A DNA stretch of 64,000 nt from Actinomycetota bacterium (lineage in GTDB: Bacteria; Actinomycetota; Acidimicrobiia; Acidimicrobiales; Ilumatobacteraceae), in NCBI GenBank assembly GCA_016871355.1, contig VFZC01000012.1:1-64000 (forward strand), written 5' to 3'. The translations under genes and the position numbers were made by a program. Of the stretch, positions 17,545-26,429 are shown piece after piece. The notes under the pieces are model-generated. The model was not told where the DNA came from. It made no database searches and worked only from the letters and a program-made list of their open reading frames with translations. How positions within the stretch are numbered: the stretch's first letter is position 1; every line of letters starts with the position of its first letter.

Positions 17545-18428
17545 CCGAGTTCGCCGAACAGGTCGGCCCGTCAGGTCGAGTGTCGGTGCGCGGACGTTCC
17601 ACTCGGACGGTGAGGCGCGTCGACGGTGTCACCATCGATCGCGTCGTGTCGGCCCCGAGCGGAATCGTCGAGTACCACCCCGACGAGATGACCATCACAT
17701 GTGGTGCGGGCACGACACTGGGCGAGGTTCGTCAGATCACCGCCGATCGTGGTCAGTTCGTCGCGCTGCCCGGCTCGGGAACCGTGGGCGGGGCCCTGGC
17801 CGTCGGACGATCCGGTATCGATCGCTTGGGCGTGGGACCGGTCCGCGACACCCTCCTGCAGGCCACCTTCGTGAATCATTGCGGGCAACTGGTGAACGTG
17901 GGCGGTCCCACCGTCAAGAACGTGAGTGGCTTCGACGTGGCCCGGCTGCTAGTGGGATCGTTCGGTCGTCTCGGTTTCATCGCCCAGGTGATCTTGCGTA
18001 CGCGGCCGATTCCGACTGCTTCGTCGTGGTTCGTCGTCGACGCCGATTGGACCCGCGTCACCGAACTTCAGTCGGCGTTGTACCGTCCGGCTGCTCTGCT
18101 CTGGAACGGGCAGCGCTTGGCCATCCGACTGGACGGACATCCCGACGACATCGCTGCGAACGCCGCTCGCTTCGGTCTCACAGCCCTCGACGGGCCGCCG
18201 ATCGACGCTGACGGCACGCTCTACCGCTGGTCGGTCGCACCGGCCGATGTGCCGGCCGTGATCGGATCAGCGGGTCAACAGGTGTGGGCCGAAGTCGGAG
18301 TGGGCATCGTCCACCACGTGATGCCCCAACCCGATCGACGCGCCACGCTCAACCACATCGAGGTTCGACTCGTCGACGAATTCGATCCGCAACGCCGTCT
18401 GAATCCGGACGTGGTCTTTCCGCAGTGA
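17535..18428 (+). CDS. glcE: Glycolate oxidase subunit GlcE (FAD-binding)
   Basis: 297 residues from the ATG at 17535, overlapping glcD by ten bases. It has a PCMH-type FAD domain: LPGSGTVGGALAVGRSG and GPTVKNVSGFDVARLLVGSFG are the clearest segments. At this length, with no long catalytic C-domain, it matches GlcE, the second flavin-binding subunit. A longer frame from 17070 reads through glcD and is a shadow. The stop is one base from the stop of the opposite-strand gene. Confidence 0.88.
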   Translation: MDLTEFAEQVGPSGRVSVRGRSTRTVRRVDGVTIDRVVSAPSGIVEYHPDEMTITCGAGTTLGEVRQITADRGQFVALPGSGTVGGALAVGRSGIDRLGVGPVRDTLLQATFVNHCGQLVNVGGPTVKNVSGFDVARLLVGSFGRLGFIAQVILRTRPIPTASSWFVVDADWTRVTELQSALYRPAALLWNGQRLAIRLDGHPDDIAANAARFGLTALDGPPIDADGTLYRWSVAPADVPAVIGSAGQQVWAEVGVGIVHHVMPQPDRRATLNHIEVRLVDEFDPQRRLNPDVVFPQ

Positions 18429-18429
18429 G

Positions 18430-19137
18430 TCAGGGAGCGGCCGCGGCCCAGGCCGCCGACACCGTCTCGTCTCCGATCACGTCGACCGCGTCGCTTCGCC
18501 GTCCCCACGCGTAGAGGAAGAGCGCGGACGTCGGTCCACGCCAAGCGGCGTCGCCCCTGGCGTGCTCGTGGGTGGTGACGATGGAGTCGTCGACGTTGCG
18601 AACGAGCCATTCACCGTCACCATCGGTGCAGTGGAGGTGCAGCGAACCACTCGGTTTCGGTTTCGACGACGCCGGCAACATCACCTGAAAGAACTCGTCG
18701 ATTCCGGCCAACGAGAGTTCGCGATCGATCTCGAAAGCTTCACGCCGCGCCCGGTGGATGTCGGCCAGATGTACCGCCGACTCGAAGGCCAAACGTCGGT
18801 GGTAGAAGCCCACGGTGTGGTCGGCCGTCCACGACCATTGCGGGTCGGTGACCGGACGATCACGAAGCGTCGCGAGAACTTCGTCGAGTCGAGCCGCGAA
18901 CCATTCGGAGAGCGACCCTTCGGCGGGGGCCTTCTGGTCGGGGCGCGGAGGGCCGAACGCCGTGGCGCGCGTTCCGACGAGATTGCTCATCATCGCGTAC
19001 ACCGATCCCATGTGTCCGAGTAGACGGCGCGCGTTCCAACCGGGGCAATCGGGAATCTCGAGAGCAGGCTCGGTTTCGGCTCGCGCCCGAAGGGCTTCGG
19101 CCATGTGTTCGACGACGTCCAGATGATCGAGAGCCAT
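18430..19137 (-). CDS. Maleylpyruvate isomerase family mycothiol-dependent enzyme
   Basis: 235 residues from the ATG at 19137. The N-terminal DinB-like four-helix domain carries the metal-binding His pattern (LLGHMGSVYAMM, FYHRRLAFESAVHLADIHRA). The C-terminal small domain matches the MDMPI C-terminal fold. Family members use mycothiol as cofactor; the substrate is unknown. It lies opposite to and between glcE and glcF. TACTCT is exactly 6 bases before the start. A longer frame to 19287 would run through glcF. Confidence 0.82.
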   Translation of the reverse strand: MALDHLDVVEHMAEALRARAETEPALEIPDCPGWNARRLLGHMGSVYAMMSNLVGTRATAFGPPRPDQKAPAEGSLSEWFAARLDEVLATLRDRPVTDPQWSWTADHTVGFYHRRLAFESAVHLADIHRARREAFEIDRELSLAGIDEFFQVMLPASSKPKPSGSLHLHCTDGDGEWLVRNVDDSIVTTHEHARGDAAWRGPTSALFLYAWGRRSDAVDVIGDETVSAAWAAAAP

Positions 19138-19143
19138 GTGGGA

Positions 19144-19162
19144 AGAGTAGACCGAATACTCT
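19144..19162. promoter_or_regulatory. mirror-image divergent leaderless promoters
   Basis: AGAGTA-7 bases-TACTCT is an inverted repeat in which each arm is the -10 hexamer TACTCT for the gene it faces. On the plus strand it ends 6 bases before the glcF GTG. On the minus strand it ends 6 bases before the ATG of the mycothiol-dependent enzyme. Confidence 0.6.
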
Positions 19163-19168
19163 GAAGCC

Positions 19169-20320
19169 GTGTCGATCGACGAGGACCTCAACACCTGCGT
19201 CGGTTGCGGTTTGTGCCTTCCGCACTGTCCCACGTTTCGCATCTCAGGAGAAGAAGCCCTCTCGCCGCGCGGACGCATCGCCATCATGCGCTCGGTCGAG
19301 TCGGGTTCGATCGCCGTCGACGACGACGTGGCTCACTTCCTCAACACCTGCATCCAATGTCGGGGCTGCGAACCCGCGTGTCCGAGCGGAGTGCCCTACG
19401 GACGCCTCATCGAACACACCAAACAGCGCTTGGCGACCGACCCACGGGTCGCCAACTCGACGGTGCCACGTTGGCTACGACTTGGTCTCGGCGTCTTACC
19501 TCGTCATCGCCTCGTACTCGTCGGGTCACGCGTTCTCGCGGTCGCCCGTCGAATGCACCTGGTGCCCCGTCGTCTCGACCCGGGTCCGATTCCGGTACGC
19601 AACGGCCCGGCACTGCGAGCCACGTCGACCACACCCGACGTGTGGATCTTCACCGGGTGCGTGATGGACGCCTGGCAACGGCGAACCCACCGATCGACGG
19701 CGCGCATCGTCTCCAGCCTGGGTGCATCGTTCGGCGTGTCGGGTGGAGCGTGCTGCGGTGCACTGCACACCCACGCCGGCCTCGACAGTCGCGACCTGGC
19801 TCACCGCACGATGCGTTCGATGCCCGGGAACGCTCCGATTCTCGTGAACTCAGCTGGTTGCGGTGCCGCCCTGAAGGACTACGGGCACCTTCTCGACTCC
19901 GACGAGGCGCGCGCGTTCTCGACTCGGGTCCTCGACGTACACGAGTGGCTGGCCCCGCGAGTGCACGTGTTACCGCGACCGACCCGACGTGACCAGGTGG
20001 TCGTTCAGGACCCCTGCCACCTTCGCCACGTGCAACGTGCCCACGGAGCCGTTCGCGAATGTCTGGCGCCATTCGTCGACCTGATCGAAATCGCCGACGA
20101 CGGACTGTGCTGCGGGGCCGGGGGAGCGTACGCCTTGTTGCAGCCCACGATGGCCCGCGAAGCCCGTTCTCATAAGGTGGCCGCCATCGAAGCGGTCGCC
20201 GGCCGGGGCACAGTCGTCGCATCGGCCAATCCCGGCTGTTTGCAGCATTTGATGGCGGCCGGTCTCGACGTGCGACACCCCGTCGACATCATTGCGGCCA
20301 CACTCGACTCCAGCACCTGA
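19169..20320 (+). CDS. glcF: Glycolate oxidase iron-sulfur subunit GlcF
   Basis: 383 residues. Two ferredoxin-type clusters (CVGCGLCLPHCP near residue 10 and CIQCRGCEPACP near residue 60) are followed by two Cys-rich CCG domains (GGACCGALH, GLCCGAGGAY). This is the electron-transfer subunit of glycolate oxidase. The start is GTG at 19169. It is separated from glcD-glcE by an opposite-strand gene and has its own promoter, so its expression is uncoupled from glcDE. Confidence 0.92.
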   Translation: MSIDEDLNTCVGCGLCLPHCPTFRISGEEALSPRGRIAIMRSVESGSIAVDDDVAHFLNTCIQCRGCEPACPSGVPYGRLIEHTKQRLATDPRVANSTVPRWLRLGLGVLPRHRLVLVGSRVLAVARRMHLVPRRLDPGPIPVRNGPALRATSTTPDVWIFTGCVMDAWQRRTHRSTARIVSSLGASFGVSGGACCGALHTHAGLDSRDLAHRTMRSMPGNAPILVNSAGCGAALKDYGHLLDSDEARAFSTRVLDVHEWLAPRVHVLPRPTRRDQVVVQDPCHLRHVQRAHGAVRECLAPFVDLIEIADDGLCCGAGGAYALLQPTMAREARSHKVAAIEAVAGRGTVVASANPGCLQHLMAAGLDVRHPVDIIAATLDSST

Positions 20321-20347
20321 ATCACCGACATAGAACACGACGGAAAC

Positions 20348-20557
20348 ATGAACGATCAGATCGATGCATCAACGCGACGGCGACTCGCCGAGATCGCCGC
20401 TCAACTCGAATCGATCAGTGCGTCACTCGACGAGATCTCGTTCGACGTTCTGCGCGAGGCCAGCGAGCGCAAGTCGTCCCGACCCGACATCGACCGCACC
20501 ATCACCCAGGCCCGACGGGCGATCGAGAAGGCGTCGCGGCTCCTCCAATCCGACTGA
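20348..20557 (+). CDS. Small helical hypothetical protein
   Basis: 69 residues, mostly alpha-helical and charged, with heptad-like hydrophobic spacing (RRRLAEIAAQLESISASLDE) that suggests a short coiled coil. No signal peptide or known domain is recognised. It follows glcF by 27 bases, with CGGAA upstream as a weak ribosome site, and ends five bases before the transaldolase stop on the other strand. It could still be a chance frame. Confidence 0.55.
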   Translation: MNDQIDASTRRRLAEIAAQLESISASLDEISFDVLREASERKSSRPDIDRTITQARRAIEKASRLLQSD

Positions 20558-20562
20558 TCGGT

Positions 20563-21657
20563 TCAGAGTTCGGCCGACTTGGCCGAGAGCGCACCGAGGA
20601 GTTCGTCGAAACTCTTCTGGAACGCGGTCACTCCTTCACGTTCGAGGCGGGCGGCCACGTCGTCGAGATCGACCATGCGACCGATCGCGTCCCAGGCCGC
20701 GCGGGCTTCGTCGATGCCGCTGTCGATGGTGCGGGCCACCCGACCGTGATCGATGAACGCATCGACCGTCGTGTCGGGAAGAGTGTTCACGGTGTCGGGG
20801 CCGATCAGTTCGTCCACGTACAACGTGTCGGGGTACGACGGGTTCTTGGTGCTGGTCGACGCCCACAGCGGACGCTGAACCGCGGCGCCGGCCGTCTTCA
20901 ACGAATTCCAACGCGATCCGCTGAACGTTCGGGTGAACGCGTCGTAGGCCAGGCGGGCCTGTGCCACCGCGGCCCGACCCCGCAACGCCAACGCCTCGGC
21001 CGTGCCGACTTCGTCAAGGCGGCGATCGATTTCGGTGTCGACGCGACTGATGAAGAACGAGGCCACGCTCGCGACACCCGACGGCGACCCGCCGGCTCGA
21101 AGGCGATCGTCGACACCGTCGATGTAGGCCTCCATCACCTTCTGATAGCGATCGAGACCGAAGATCAGCGTCACGTTCACATTGCGGCCGTCGGCGATCA
21201 TCGAGCGAATGGCCGGGAGACCTTCCTCCGTGGCCGGGATCTTGATCATGAGGTTGGGGCGGTCGATCCGCTGCCACAGTTCACGACCGGCCTGCAGCGT
21301 TCCTCCCGACTCGTGAGCGAGGTTCGGGTCGACTTCCACCGACACGAATCCGTCGGCTCCGTTCGACGACGAATACAGCGGAGCGAAGACGTCGAGCGCA
21401 CCGCGAATGTCGGAAACCACCATCTCCCAGTACGACTCGGAGATCGATCGCTGAGCCTTCACCAGTTCGCGGAACTGGGCGTCGTAGTCCTTCGAACCCT
21501 GGATCGCCTTCTGGAAGATCGTCGGGTTGGACGTGAGACCGCGGATGCCCTTGTCGATCCAGTGTTGCAACTCACCGCTGGTGAGATAACTCCTCTTCAG
21601 ATTGTCGAGCCACGGACTTTGGCCTTGCTCGGACGACAGTCGAAAGAGGTTGGTCAT
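20563..21657 (-). CDS. tal: Transaldolase
   Basis: Transaldolase moves a three-carbon unit in the non-oxidative pentose phosphate pathway. The 364-residue protein has the actinobacterial TalB-type length: WLDNLKRSYLTSG, GLTSNPTIFQKAI, VSVEVDPNLAHE and the Schiff-base lysine in LMIKIPATEEG. It follows tkt by four bases on the minus strand, so it is probably co-transcribed. AGGTAG precedes the ATG. Confidence 0.95.
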   Translation of the reverse strand: MTNLFRLSSEQGQSPWLDNLKRSYLTSGELQHWIDKGIRGLTSNPTIFQKAIQGSKDYDAQFRELVKAQRSISESYWEMVVSDIRGALDVFAPLYSSSNGADGFVSVEVDPNLAHESGGTLQAGRELWQRIDRPNLMIKIPATEEGLPAIRSMIADGRNVNVTLIFGLDRYQKVMEAYIDGVDDRLRAGGSPSGVASVASFFISRVDTEIDRRLDEVGTAEALALRGRAAVAQARLAYDAFTRTFSGSRWNSLKTAGAAVQRPLWASTSTKNPSYPDTLYVDELIGPDTVNTLPDTTVDAFIDHGRVARTIDSGIDEARAAWDAIGRMVDLDDVAARLEREGVTAFQKSFDELLGALSAKSAEL

Positions 21658-21661
21658 CTAC

Positions 21662-23617
21662 CTAGCGTGACACAAGCGAGCGCACGGTCGCGGCCACGGC
21701 CTCGGCGTTCATACCCAACTGAGCCAAGGCCACGTTGCCCGGCGCACTGGCTCCGAATCGATCGATCCCGAGACACCGATCGGCGTACCGCTCCCAGCCC
21801 AGAGTGGTTCCGGCCTCCACCGACACGGTCGGCAAGTCGGGGCGCAACACCTCGTTGGCACCGGAACGGTCGGTGCGACGCCACGATTCGAATCGGTCCC
21901 ACGAGGGCATCGAGACAACCGAGACCGCGATGCCGTCCGACGCCAGGGCGCGGGCGGCTTCCACGGCGATGGACACCTCACTTCCGGTGGCCACGATCTG
22001 AGCGGCCGGTGTGCCGGTGGCGGAATGCACCACACCCGCACCACGATCGACCGCCGACCCGTCGGTGAGAACCGGGAGGTTCTGGCGGCTGAGGACCAAC
22101 ACCGTGGGTCCGTCGTGCTCGAGAGCGACGCGCACCGCCGCCGACGTTTCGTTCGCGTCGGCGGGCCGGATGATCTGCAGATCGGGGATGGCGCGCAAGG
22201 CCGCCAGGTGTTCGATCGGCTGATGAGTCGGGCCGTCTTCACCCACCCCGACCGAATCGTGGCTGAACACGAAGATGCACTTCGCTCGCGACAGCGCGGC
22301 CAGTCGAACCGGGGGCTTCATGTAGTCGAAGAAGACGAAGAATGTTCCGCCGGCCGGAACGGCACCGCCGTGGAGAGCCAGGCCCACCATGATCGATCCC
22401 ATCGCGTGTTCGCGCACGCCGTAATAGATCTGTCGACCCTCGGGCGTAGTCGCCGACATGGGCGACGCCGCCGACAACTTCGCTCCGGTGTTGCCGGTGA
22501 GGTCGGCCGCACCGGCGACCAAAGCCGGAAATTCATCGGCGACCGCATCGAAAGCCTTCTGCACGGCCACGCGCGTGGCGATCTGCTGCCCTTCGTCGAA
22601 GCGCGGCAAAGCGTCGGCCCATCCGGCGCGGCCCGACGACCACGTCGCATCCCAGTCGGCCCGCGCCGCCGAGGAAGACAACCGCTGCTGCCACGCCTCG
22701 CGCAGCACTCGACCACGAGCCGCGAGACCGCGACATTCGCTCACGATCGCATCGGGAGCCCAGAACGGCTCGTCGGGAACACCCATCACGGCTTTCGTGC
22801 GCGACACGTGCTCGGCCGTGAACGGATTGCCGTGCGCCTCGTGCTTGTCGGTCCAGTCGGGCGACGGAGTTCCGACTCGCGTGCGCAGGACGAGCAGTTT
22901 CGGTCGATCGTCGTCGGAATCACGCGCATCGACGAGCGCTCGTTCGAGAGCGTCGACGTCGTCGCCGATCTCGCCGAGTTGCCGAACCGACCAGCCGTAC
23001 GAAGTGAATCGAGCGACCACGTCGTCGGAGCAGGTGAGCGAGGTTCCGCCGTCGATCGTGATCTTGTTGTCGTCGAAGACGACGACCAGGCGGCCCAGTC
23101 GCTGATGGCCGGCGAACGACGCCGCCTCGTGGCTCACACCTTCCATCAAGCAACCGTCACCGGCGATCACCCACGTGTGGTGGTTGCACAGATCGGCTCC
23201 GAAACGAGCCCGCAGATTGCGCTCGGCCAACGCCAGACCCACCGCATTGGCCAGACCCTGGCCGAGGGGACCGGTGGTGACTTCGACACCAGCGGTGTGG
23301 CCGCGTTCTGGATGACCCGGTGTGGCCGACCCCCATTGGCGGAACGCCTTCAGATCACTCATCTCCAGGCCGTAACCGTTCAGGTACAACAGGGCGTACT
23401 GGAGAATCGACGCGTGGCCCGTCGACAGAACGAAGCGGTCGCGATCGGGCCACAACGGATCACTCGGATCGTGTTTCATGACCCGGCTGTACAGGACGTG
23501 TCCGAGTGGAGCCAGGGCCATGGCGGTGCCCTGATGGCCGCTCTTCGCAGCCAGCGGAGCGTCCATCGCCAAACCGCGGATGATGTTGACGGCCTGGCGA
23601 TCGAGTTCGGTTGGCAC
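21662..23617 (-). CDS. tkt: Transketolase
   Basis: This thiamine-diphosphate enzyme of the pentose phosphate pathway has 651 residues from the GTG at 23617. Motifs: KSGHQGTAMALAPL, FVLSTGHASILQYALL, the TPP/Mg loop GDGCLMEGVSHEA, the DDNKITIDG segment, and the pyrimidine domain with DSVGVGEDGPTHQP. A frame reaching 23683 adds residues overlapping the neighbour. TACAGT lies 8 bases upstream. The pair tkt-tal is a conserved order. Confidence 0.95.
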   Translation of the reverse strand: MPTELDRQAVNIIRGLAMDAPLAAKSGHQGTAMALAPLGHVLYSRVMKHDPSDPLWPDRDRFVLSTGHASILQYALLYLNGYGLEMSDLKAFRQWGSATPGHPERGHTAGVEVTTGPLGQGLANAVGLALAERNLRARFGADLCNHHTWVIAGDGCLMEGVSHEAASFAGHQRLGRLVVVFDDNKITIDGGTSLTCSDDVVARFTSYGWSVRQLGEIGDDVDALERALVDARDSDDDRPKLLVLRTRVGTPSPDWTDKHEAHGNPFTAEHVSRTKAVMGVPDEPFWAPDAIVSECRGLAARGRVLREAWQQRLSSSAARADWDATWSSGRAGWADALPRFDEGQQIATRVAVQKAFDAVADEFPALVAGAADLTGNTGAKLSAASPMSATTPEGRQIYYGVREHAMGSIMVGLALHGGAVPAGGTFFVFFDYMKPPVRLAALSRAKCIFVFSHDSVGVGEDGPTHQPIEHLAALRAIPDLQIIRPADANETSAAVRVALEHDGPTVLVLSRQNLPVLTDGSAVDRGAGVVHSATGTPAAQIVATGSEVSIAVEAARALASDGIAVSVVSMPSWDRFESWRRTDRSGANEVLRPDLPTVSVEAGTTLGWERYADRCLGIDRFGASAPGNVALAQLGMNAEAVAATVRSLVSR

Positions 23618-23625
23618 GAGAGCCG

Positions 23626-23631
23626 ACTGTA
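23626..23631 (-). promoter_or_regulatory. possible -10 hexamer for tkt
   Basis: On the minus strand TACAGT lies 8 bases before the tkt GTG, in the 26-base gap after the upstream gene's stop. Confidence 0.4.
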
Positions 23632-23643
23632 ATCGGAGACGGG

Positions 23644-24039
23644 TCAGGCCGGCGGAAGCAGCGTGAACGGCACGATGTGCCACGGACCGCGGTCGACGCG
23701 ACAGTGCGCGAAGATCTGGCCGTACTCGGCGAACTCGAGCTCACCCTTCACCAGGCGATAGGTGAACTTTCCGGGCTCGACCGTGAACGGACTCACGTTG
23801 CGAGCCACTTGCTCGTCGGTCTCGAGGCGGCCCCGCCGAAACACGACTTCGAACACTCCCGACCCGTCCTGATCGGGAGCGCAGTAGATGAGTGCCACCA
23901 GATGGGGATCGATCGTGACCGGCACCGGTGACGGCGACGCCATCGAGAACATGGCTCCGGTGATGTCGATCCGTGTACTCGGGCCGGGCGCCTGGCGCAT
24001 CTGGAAGTTCTCGACGAAGAGGGCCGACACGATCTGCAT
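23644..24039 (-). CDS. Hypothetical protein, DUF6941-like
   Basis: 131 residues, mainly beta-strand by appearance, with no signal peptide or membrane segment. The arrangement of an N-terminal VSALFVENFQMR strand followed by alternating hydrophobic strands recalls the DUF6941 type, an impression I cannot check here. Function unknown. The ATG at 24039 has TACCGT 6 bases upstream. It lies between nagA and tkt on the same strand. Confidence 0.65.
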   Translation of the reverse strand: MQIVSALFVENFQMRQAPGPSTRIDITGAMFSMASPSPVPVTIDPHLVALIYCAPDQDGSGVFEVVFRRGRLETDEQVARNVSPFTVEPGKFTYRLVKGELEFAEYGQIFAHCRVDRGPWHIVPFTLLPPA

Positions 24040-24045
24040 GTGGCC

Positions 24046-24051
24046 ACGGTA
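24046..24051 (-). promoter_or_regulatory. -10 hexamer for leaderless gene 23644-24039
   Basis: On the minus strand TACCGT lies 6 bases before the ATG at 24039, in the 18-base gap after nagA. No Shine-Dalgarno is visible. Confidence 0.45.
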
Positions 24052-24057
24052 ATTCCG

Positions 24058-25158
24058 TCAGCGGACTCGAGACCCTTCGAGCCACACGGCCACCACCCGC
24101 ATTTCGCCATCGAGTGCGACCAGATCGGCGCGTCGTCGTGACTCGATCGCACCCCGATCGTCGAGACCCATGAGACGAGCCGGTGTCCGAGACGCCGCGA
24201 GGAGAGCGACCTCGGCCGGAACACCCGCATCGACGCACACCCGCACCGCGCGGTCGAGGGTCAGATTCGTGCCGGCCAACGTGCCGTCGGGCAGACGGGG
24301 CGCACCATCGCGAACGTCGACGCCGACACGAGATGTCGGGCTGTCCGTCGGGCTGTCCGGGTCATCCGCCCAGCCGACACTGTCCGACACGAGGGCGATG
24401 CGGTCGGCGGCCGTTCGGAACGCCAGCGCGATCACGTCGGGATGAACGTGCACTCCGTCGGCGATCAGACCGAGCGTCAACGCATCGTCCAGCAGGGCCC
24501 AGGTGGCCAGACCGGGATCTCGATGCTCAACCCCCGACATGGCATTGAAGAGATGCGTCACCGCAGAGGCTCCGGCCGATCGCGCCAGCGCGAACTCCAC
24601 ATCGGAGGGGCGCGCGTGTCCGAGCGAACAGCGAACTCCACGCGAAGTCAACGACGCGATCGCCTGACTCGACCCGCGACTCTCGGGCGCGATGGTCATC
24701 ATCGACACGACCGACGACAGCGAGTCGACGAACTCGAGATCGACGTCGATGATGTGATCGCGCCGATGGGCCCCCGGGGCCCGACCGAGGAACGGGCCTT
24801 CCAGATGCACTCCGACGCGGTCGGCTCCCGAACGAGGAGTGGTCGCCAGGAACTCCAGAGCGTCGCGGTAGCGATCGAGCGGTGCGGTCACGAGAGTCGG
24901 TTGCCACGCCGTCACTCCGTGATCGAGCAGACGCTCCGACAGACGAGCGATCGCCGCGTCGTCGCGTGCGCGTGCGGCGCGCCACACGTCGACGTCGTCG
25001 TAACCGTTCACTTGGAGATCGACGAAGCCCGCACAGAGATAGTCGAACGTCTCCACGTCTGCTGGCGCCGAACCGAGGTCGACCGATTCGATCGTGTTTC
25101 CGAACGAGACGACGCCCCCAGCCGAGTGACCGACGATCGTTCGAGCGGCGACCCGCAT
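24058..25158 (-). CDS. nagA: N-acetylglucosamine-6-phosphate deacetylase
   Basis: NagA removes acetate from GlcNAc-6-phosphate in amino-sugar use and wall recycling. The 366-residue amidohydrolase has GFVDLQVNGYDD, the metal ligand motif GVHLEGPFL, SLGHARPS, THLFNAMSG, DGVHVHP and the catalytic Asp in LVSDSVG. The ATG at 25158 overlaps the desaturase stop (TGATG); longer versions overlap the desaturase coding region. No nagB or nagE is in view. Confidence 0.9.
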   Translation of the reverse strand: MRVAARTIVGHSAGGVVSFGNTIESVDLGSAPADVETFDYLCAGFVDLQVNGYDDVDVWRAARARDDAAIARLSERLLDHGVTAWQPTLVTAPLDRYRDALEFLATTPRSGADRVGVHLEGPFLGRAPGAHRRDHIIDVDLEFVDSLSSVVSMMTIAPESRGSSQAIASLTSRGVRCSLGHARPSDVEFALARSAGASAVTHLFNAMSGVEHRDPGLATWALLDDALTLGLIADGVHVHPDVIALAFRTAADRIALVSDSVGWADDPDSPTDSPTSRVGVDVRDGAPRLPDGTLAGTNLTLDRAVRVCVDAGVPAEVALLAASRTPARLMGLDDRGAIESRRRADLVALDGEMRVVAVWLEGSRVR

Positions 25159-25880
25159 CAGGCCACGCGCGGAGACGTGAACCGAACCTTGGCCAACCGC
25201 ACGAGCGCGAGGGCTCGAATGCACCACCAGCCCGGATCGATCTCGTACCAGCGGTGCGACAACTTCGCCGACGTCGGAGCCGCGTGGTGGTTGTTGTGCA
25301 GACCTTCACCCGCGGTGAAGAACGCCAGCCACTGCAGGTTGCCCGCTCGATTGGCGTAGGGGCGACGGCCGAAGTGGTGGCCGATTCCGTTCACGGCCGC
25401 CGAACCCGAGATGTAGAGCACGGTGTGTCCGACGGCCACGATGGCGCCCGTGAGAGGACCGAGAACCACCACGAGGATCGTGACTCCGATGCCGAGACCG
25501 ACGAGGGATCGATCGAAGAGCCAACGATCCCAACGATCGGACGGCAGATCGCGCGCGTAGCGCAGGGTGTCGGCGTCTCGTGCGGCCTTTCGATACAACG
25601 CCACATTGGTCAGTTGAACTCGACCCCAGCCGAGGAGCACGGGGGAGTGCGGATCGCCCTCCACATCGGTGTAGGCGTGATGCTTGCGATGCACGGCCAC
25701 CCACTCACGGGGCTTGATCCCGGTGCTGACCCAGACCAGAAGGCGGAACGCGAAGCGGGCCGGTCCGCGCAGGGTGAGTGCGCGGTGGGCCAACGCGCGA
25801 TGCAGATACACGGTGGTGACGATGTTGGCAATCGTCATGGCGGCGAGTGAGCCGACGATCGAAGACACGAGCAACCTCAT
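25158..25880 (-). CDS. Membrane fatty-acid (acyl-CoA-type) desaturase
   Basis: 240 residues with several membrane helices and three His boxes of the di-iron desaturase/hydroxylase family: HRALAH, HRKHHAY and HNNHH. This is probably a delta-9-type desaturase adjusting membrane fluidity. It is rather short for the family. The ATG at 25880 has TACGGT 6 bases upstream on the minus strand; a frame reaching 26249 would run under the divergent thioesterase gene and is not believed. It is coupled to nagA, a pairing with no obvious metabolic reason. Confidence 0.86.
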   Translation of the reverse strand: MRLLVSSIVGSLAAMTIANIVTTVYLHRALAHRALTLRGPARFAFRLLVWVSTGIKPREWVAVHRKHHAYTDVEGDPHSPVLLGWGRVQLTNVALYRKAARDADTLRYARDLPSDRWDRWLFDRSLVGLGIGVTILVVVLGPLTGAIVAVGHTVLYISGSAAVNGIGHHFGRRPYANRAGNLQWLAFFTAGEGLHNNHHAAPTSAKLSHRWYEIDPGWWCIRALALVRLAKVRFTSPRVA

Positions 25881-25886
25881 GAGCGG

Positions 25887-25892
25887 ACCGTA
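25887..25892 (-). promoter_or_regulatory. -10 hexamer for leaderless desaturase
   Basis: TACGGT on the minus strand, 6 bases before the desaturase ATG, in the 81-base gap between divergent genes. Confidence 0.45.
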
Positions 25893-25961
25893 CCACCCTC
25901 CGTTGGTGCTCTGGTTTCCGATCGGTTGTGCCAAAGTGACGAGAGTGAGAACGGACACCGA

Positions 25962-26426
25962 ATGACCGCTCGAGCCGAAAGATTCGAAGAACTCGACGAC
26001 GAATCGAAGGCGCGCTGGGCAAAGTTCGGTCGCGGCGAGCGGATCTACTTCATCCAGCACGTCGGCATCGAGGTCGAAGAAGTCCGCTTCGACTACTGCC
26101 GGATGCGGCTGCCCTTCCGCCCCGAGCTCGAACAGCCGATGGGTGTCGTCCATGGGGGAGCGATTGCGACCCTCCTCGACGTGGTGGTCGTTCCGGCCAT
26201 CGGCTCGCGCTACGGCGCCGACGTCGGATACTCGACCGTCGACATGCACGTGCAGTATCTGTCGGCTCTCGTGAAGGAAGACGCGGTGGCCGAAGGGTGG
26301 ATCGTGAAGCGAGGCCGCTCGGTGGTCTTCTGTGAAGCCGAGATCATCGGTGCGACCTCCGGCAAGTCGATCGCCCGCTCGGTGCTCACTTACAACGTGT
26401 CGCCGGCTCGCCCCATGGGCGTCTGA
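25962..26426 (+). CDS. Hotdog-fold thioesterase, PaaI-like
   Basis: 154 residues. The hotdog signature is QPMGVVHGGAIATLLD, with the helix that carries the catalytic Asp, followed by STVDMHVQYLSAL and a beta sheet. Such enzymes hydrolyse acyl-CoA or aryl-CoA thioesters. The ATG at 25962 is chosen because the family begins near there; an upstream start at 25926 would add a short unrelated stretch. It is divergent from the desaturase and ends three bases before the stop of the opposite gene. Confidence 0.85.
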   Translation: MTARAERFEELDDESKARWAKFGRGERIYFIQHVGIEVEEVRFDYCRMRLPFRPELEQPMGVVHGGAIATLLDVVVVPAIGSRYGADVGYSTVDMHVQYLSALVKEDAVAEGWIVKRGRSVVFCEAEIIGATSGKSIARSVLTYNVSPARPMGV

Positions 26427-26429
26427 CGT

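Noticed and set aside
18430-19287. Longer start of the mycothiol enzyme at 19287
   Set aside because: It would overlap glcF coding on the other strand and pass through the paired promoters; the ATG at 19137 fits the family.
22025-23632. Plus-strand open frame of 535 residues opposite tkt
   Set aside because: Antisense shadow of transketolase.
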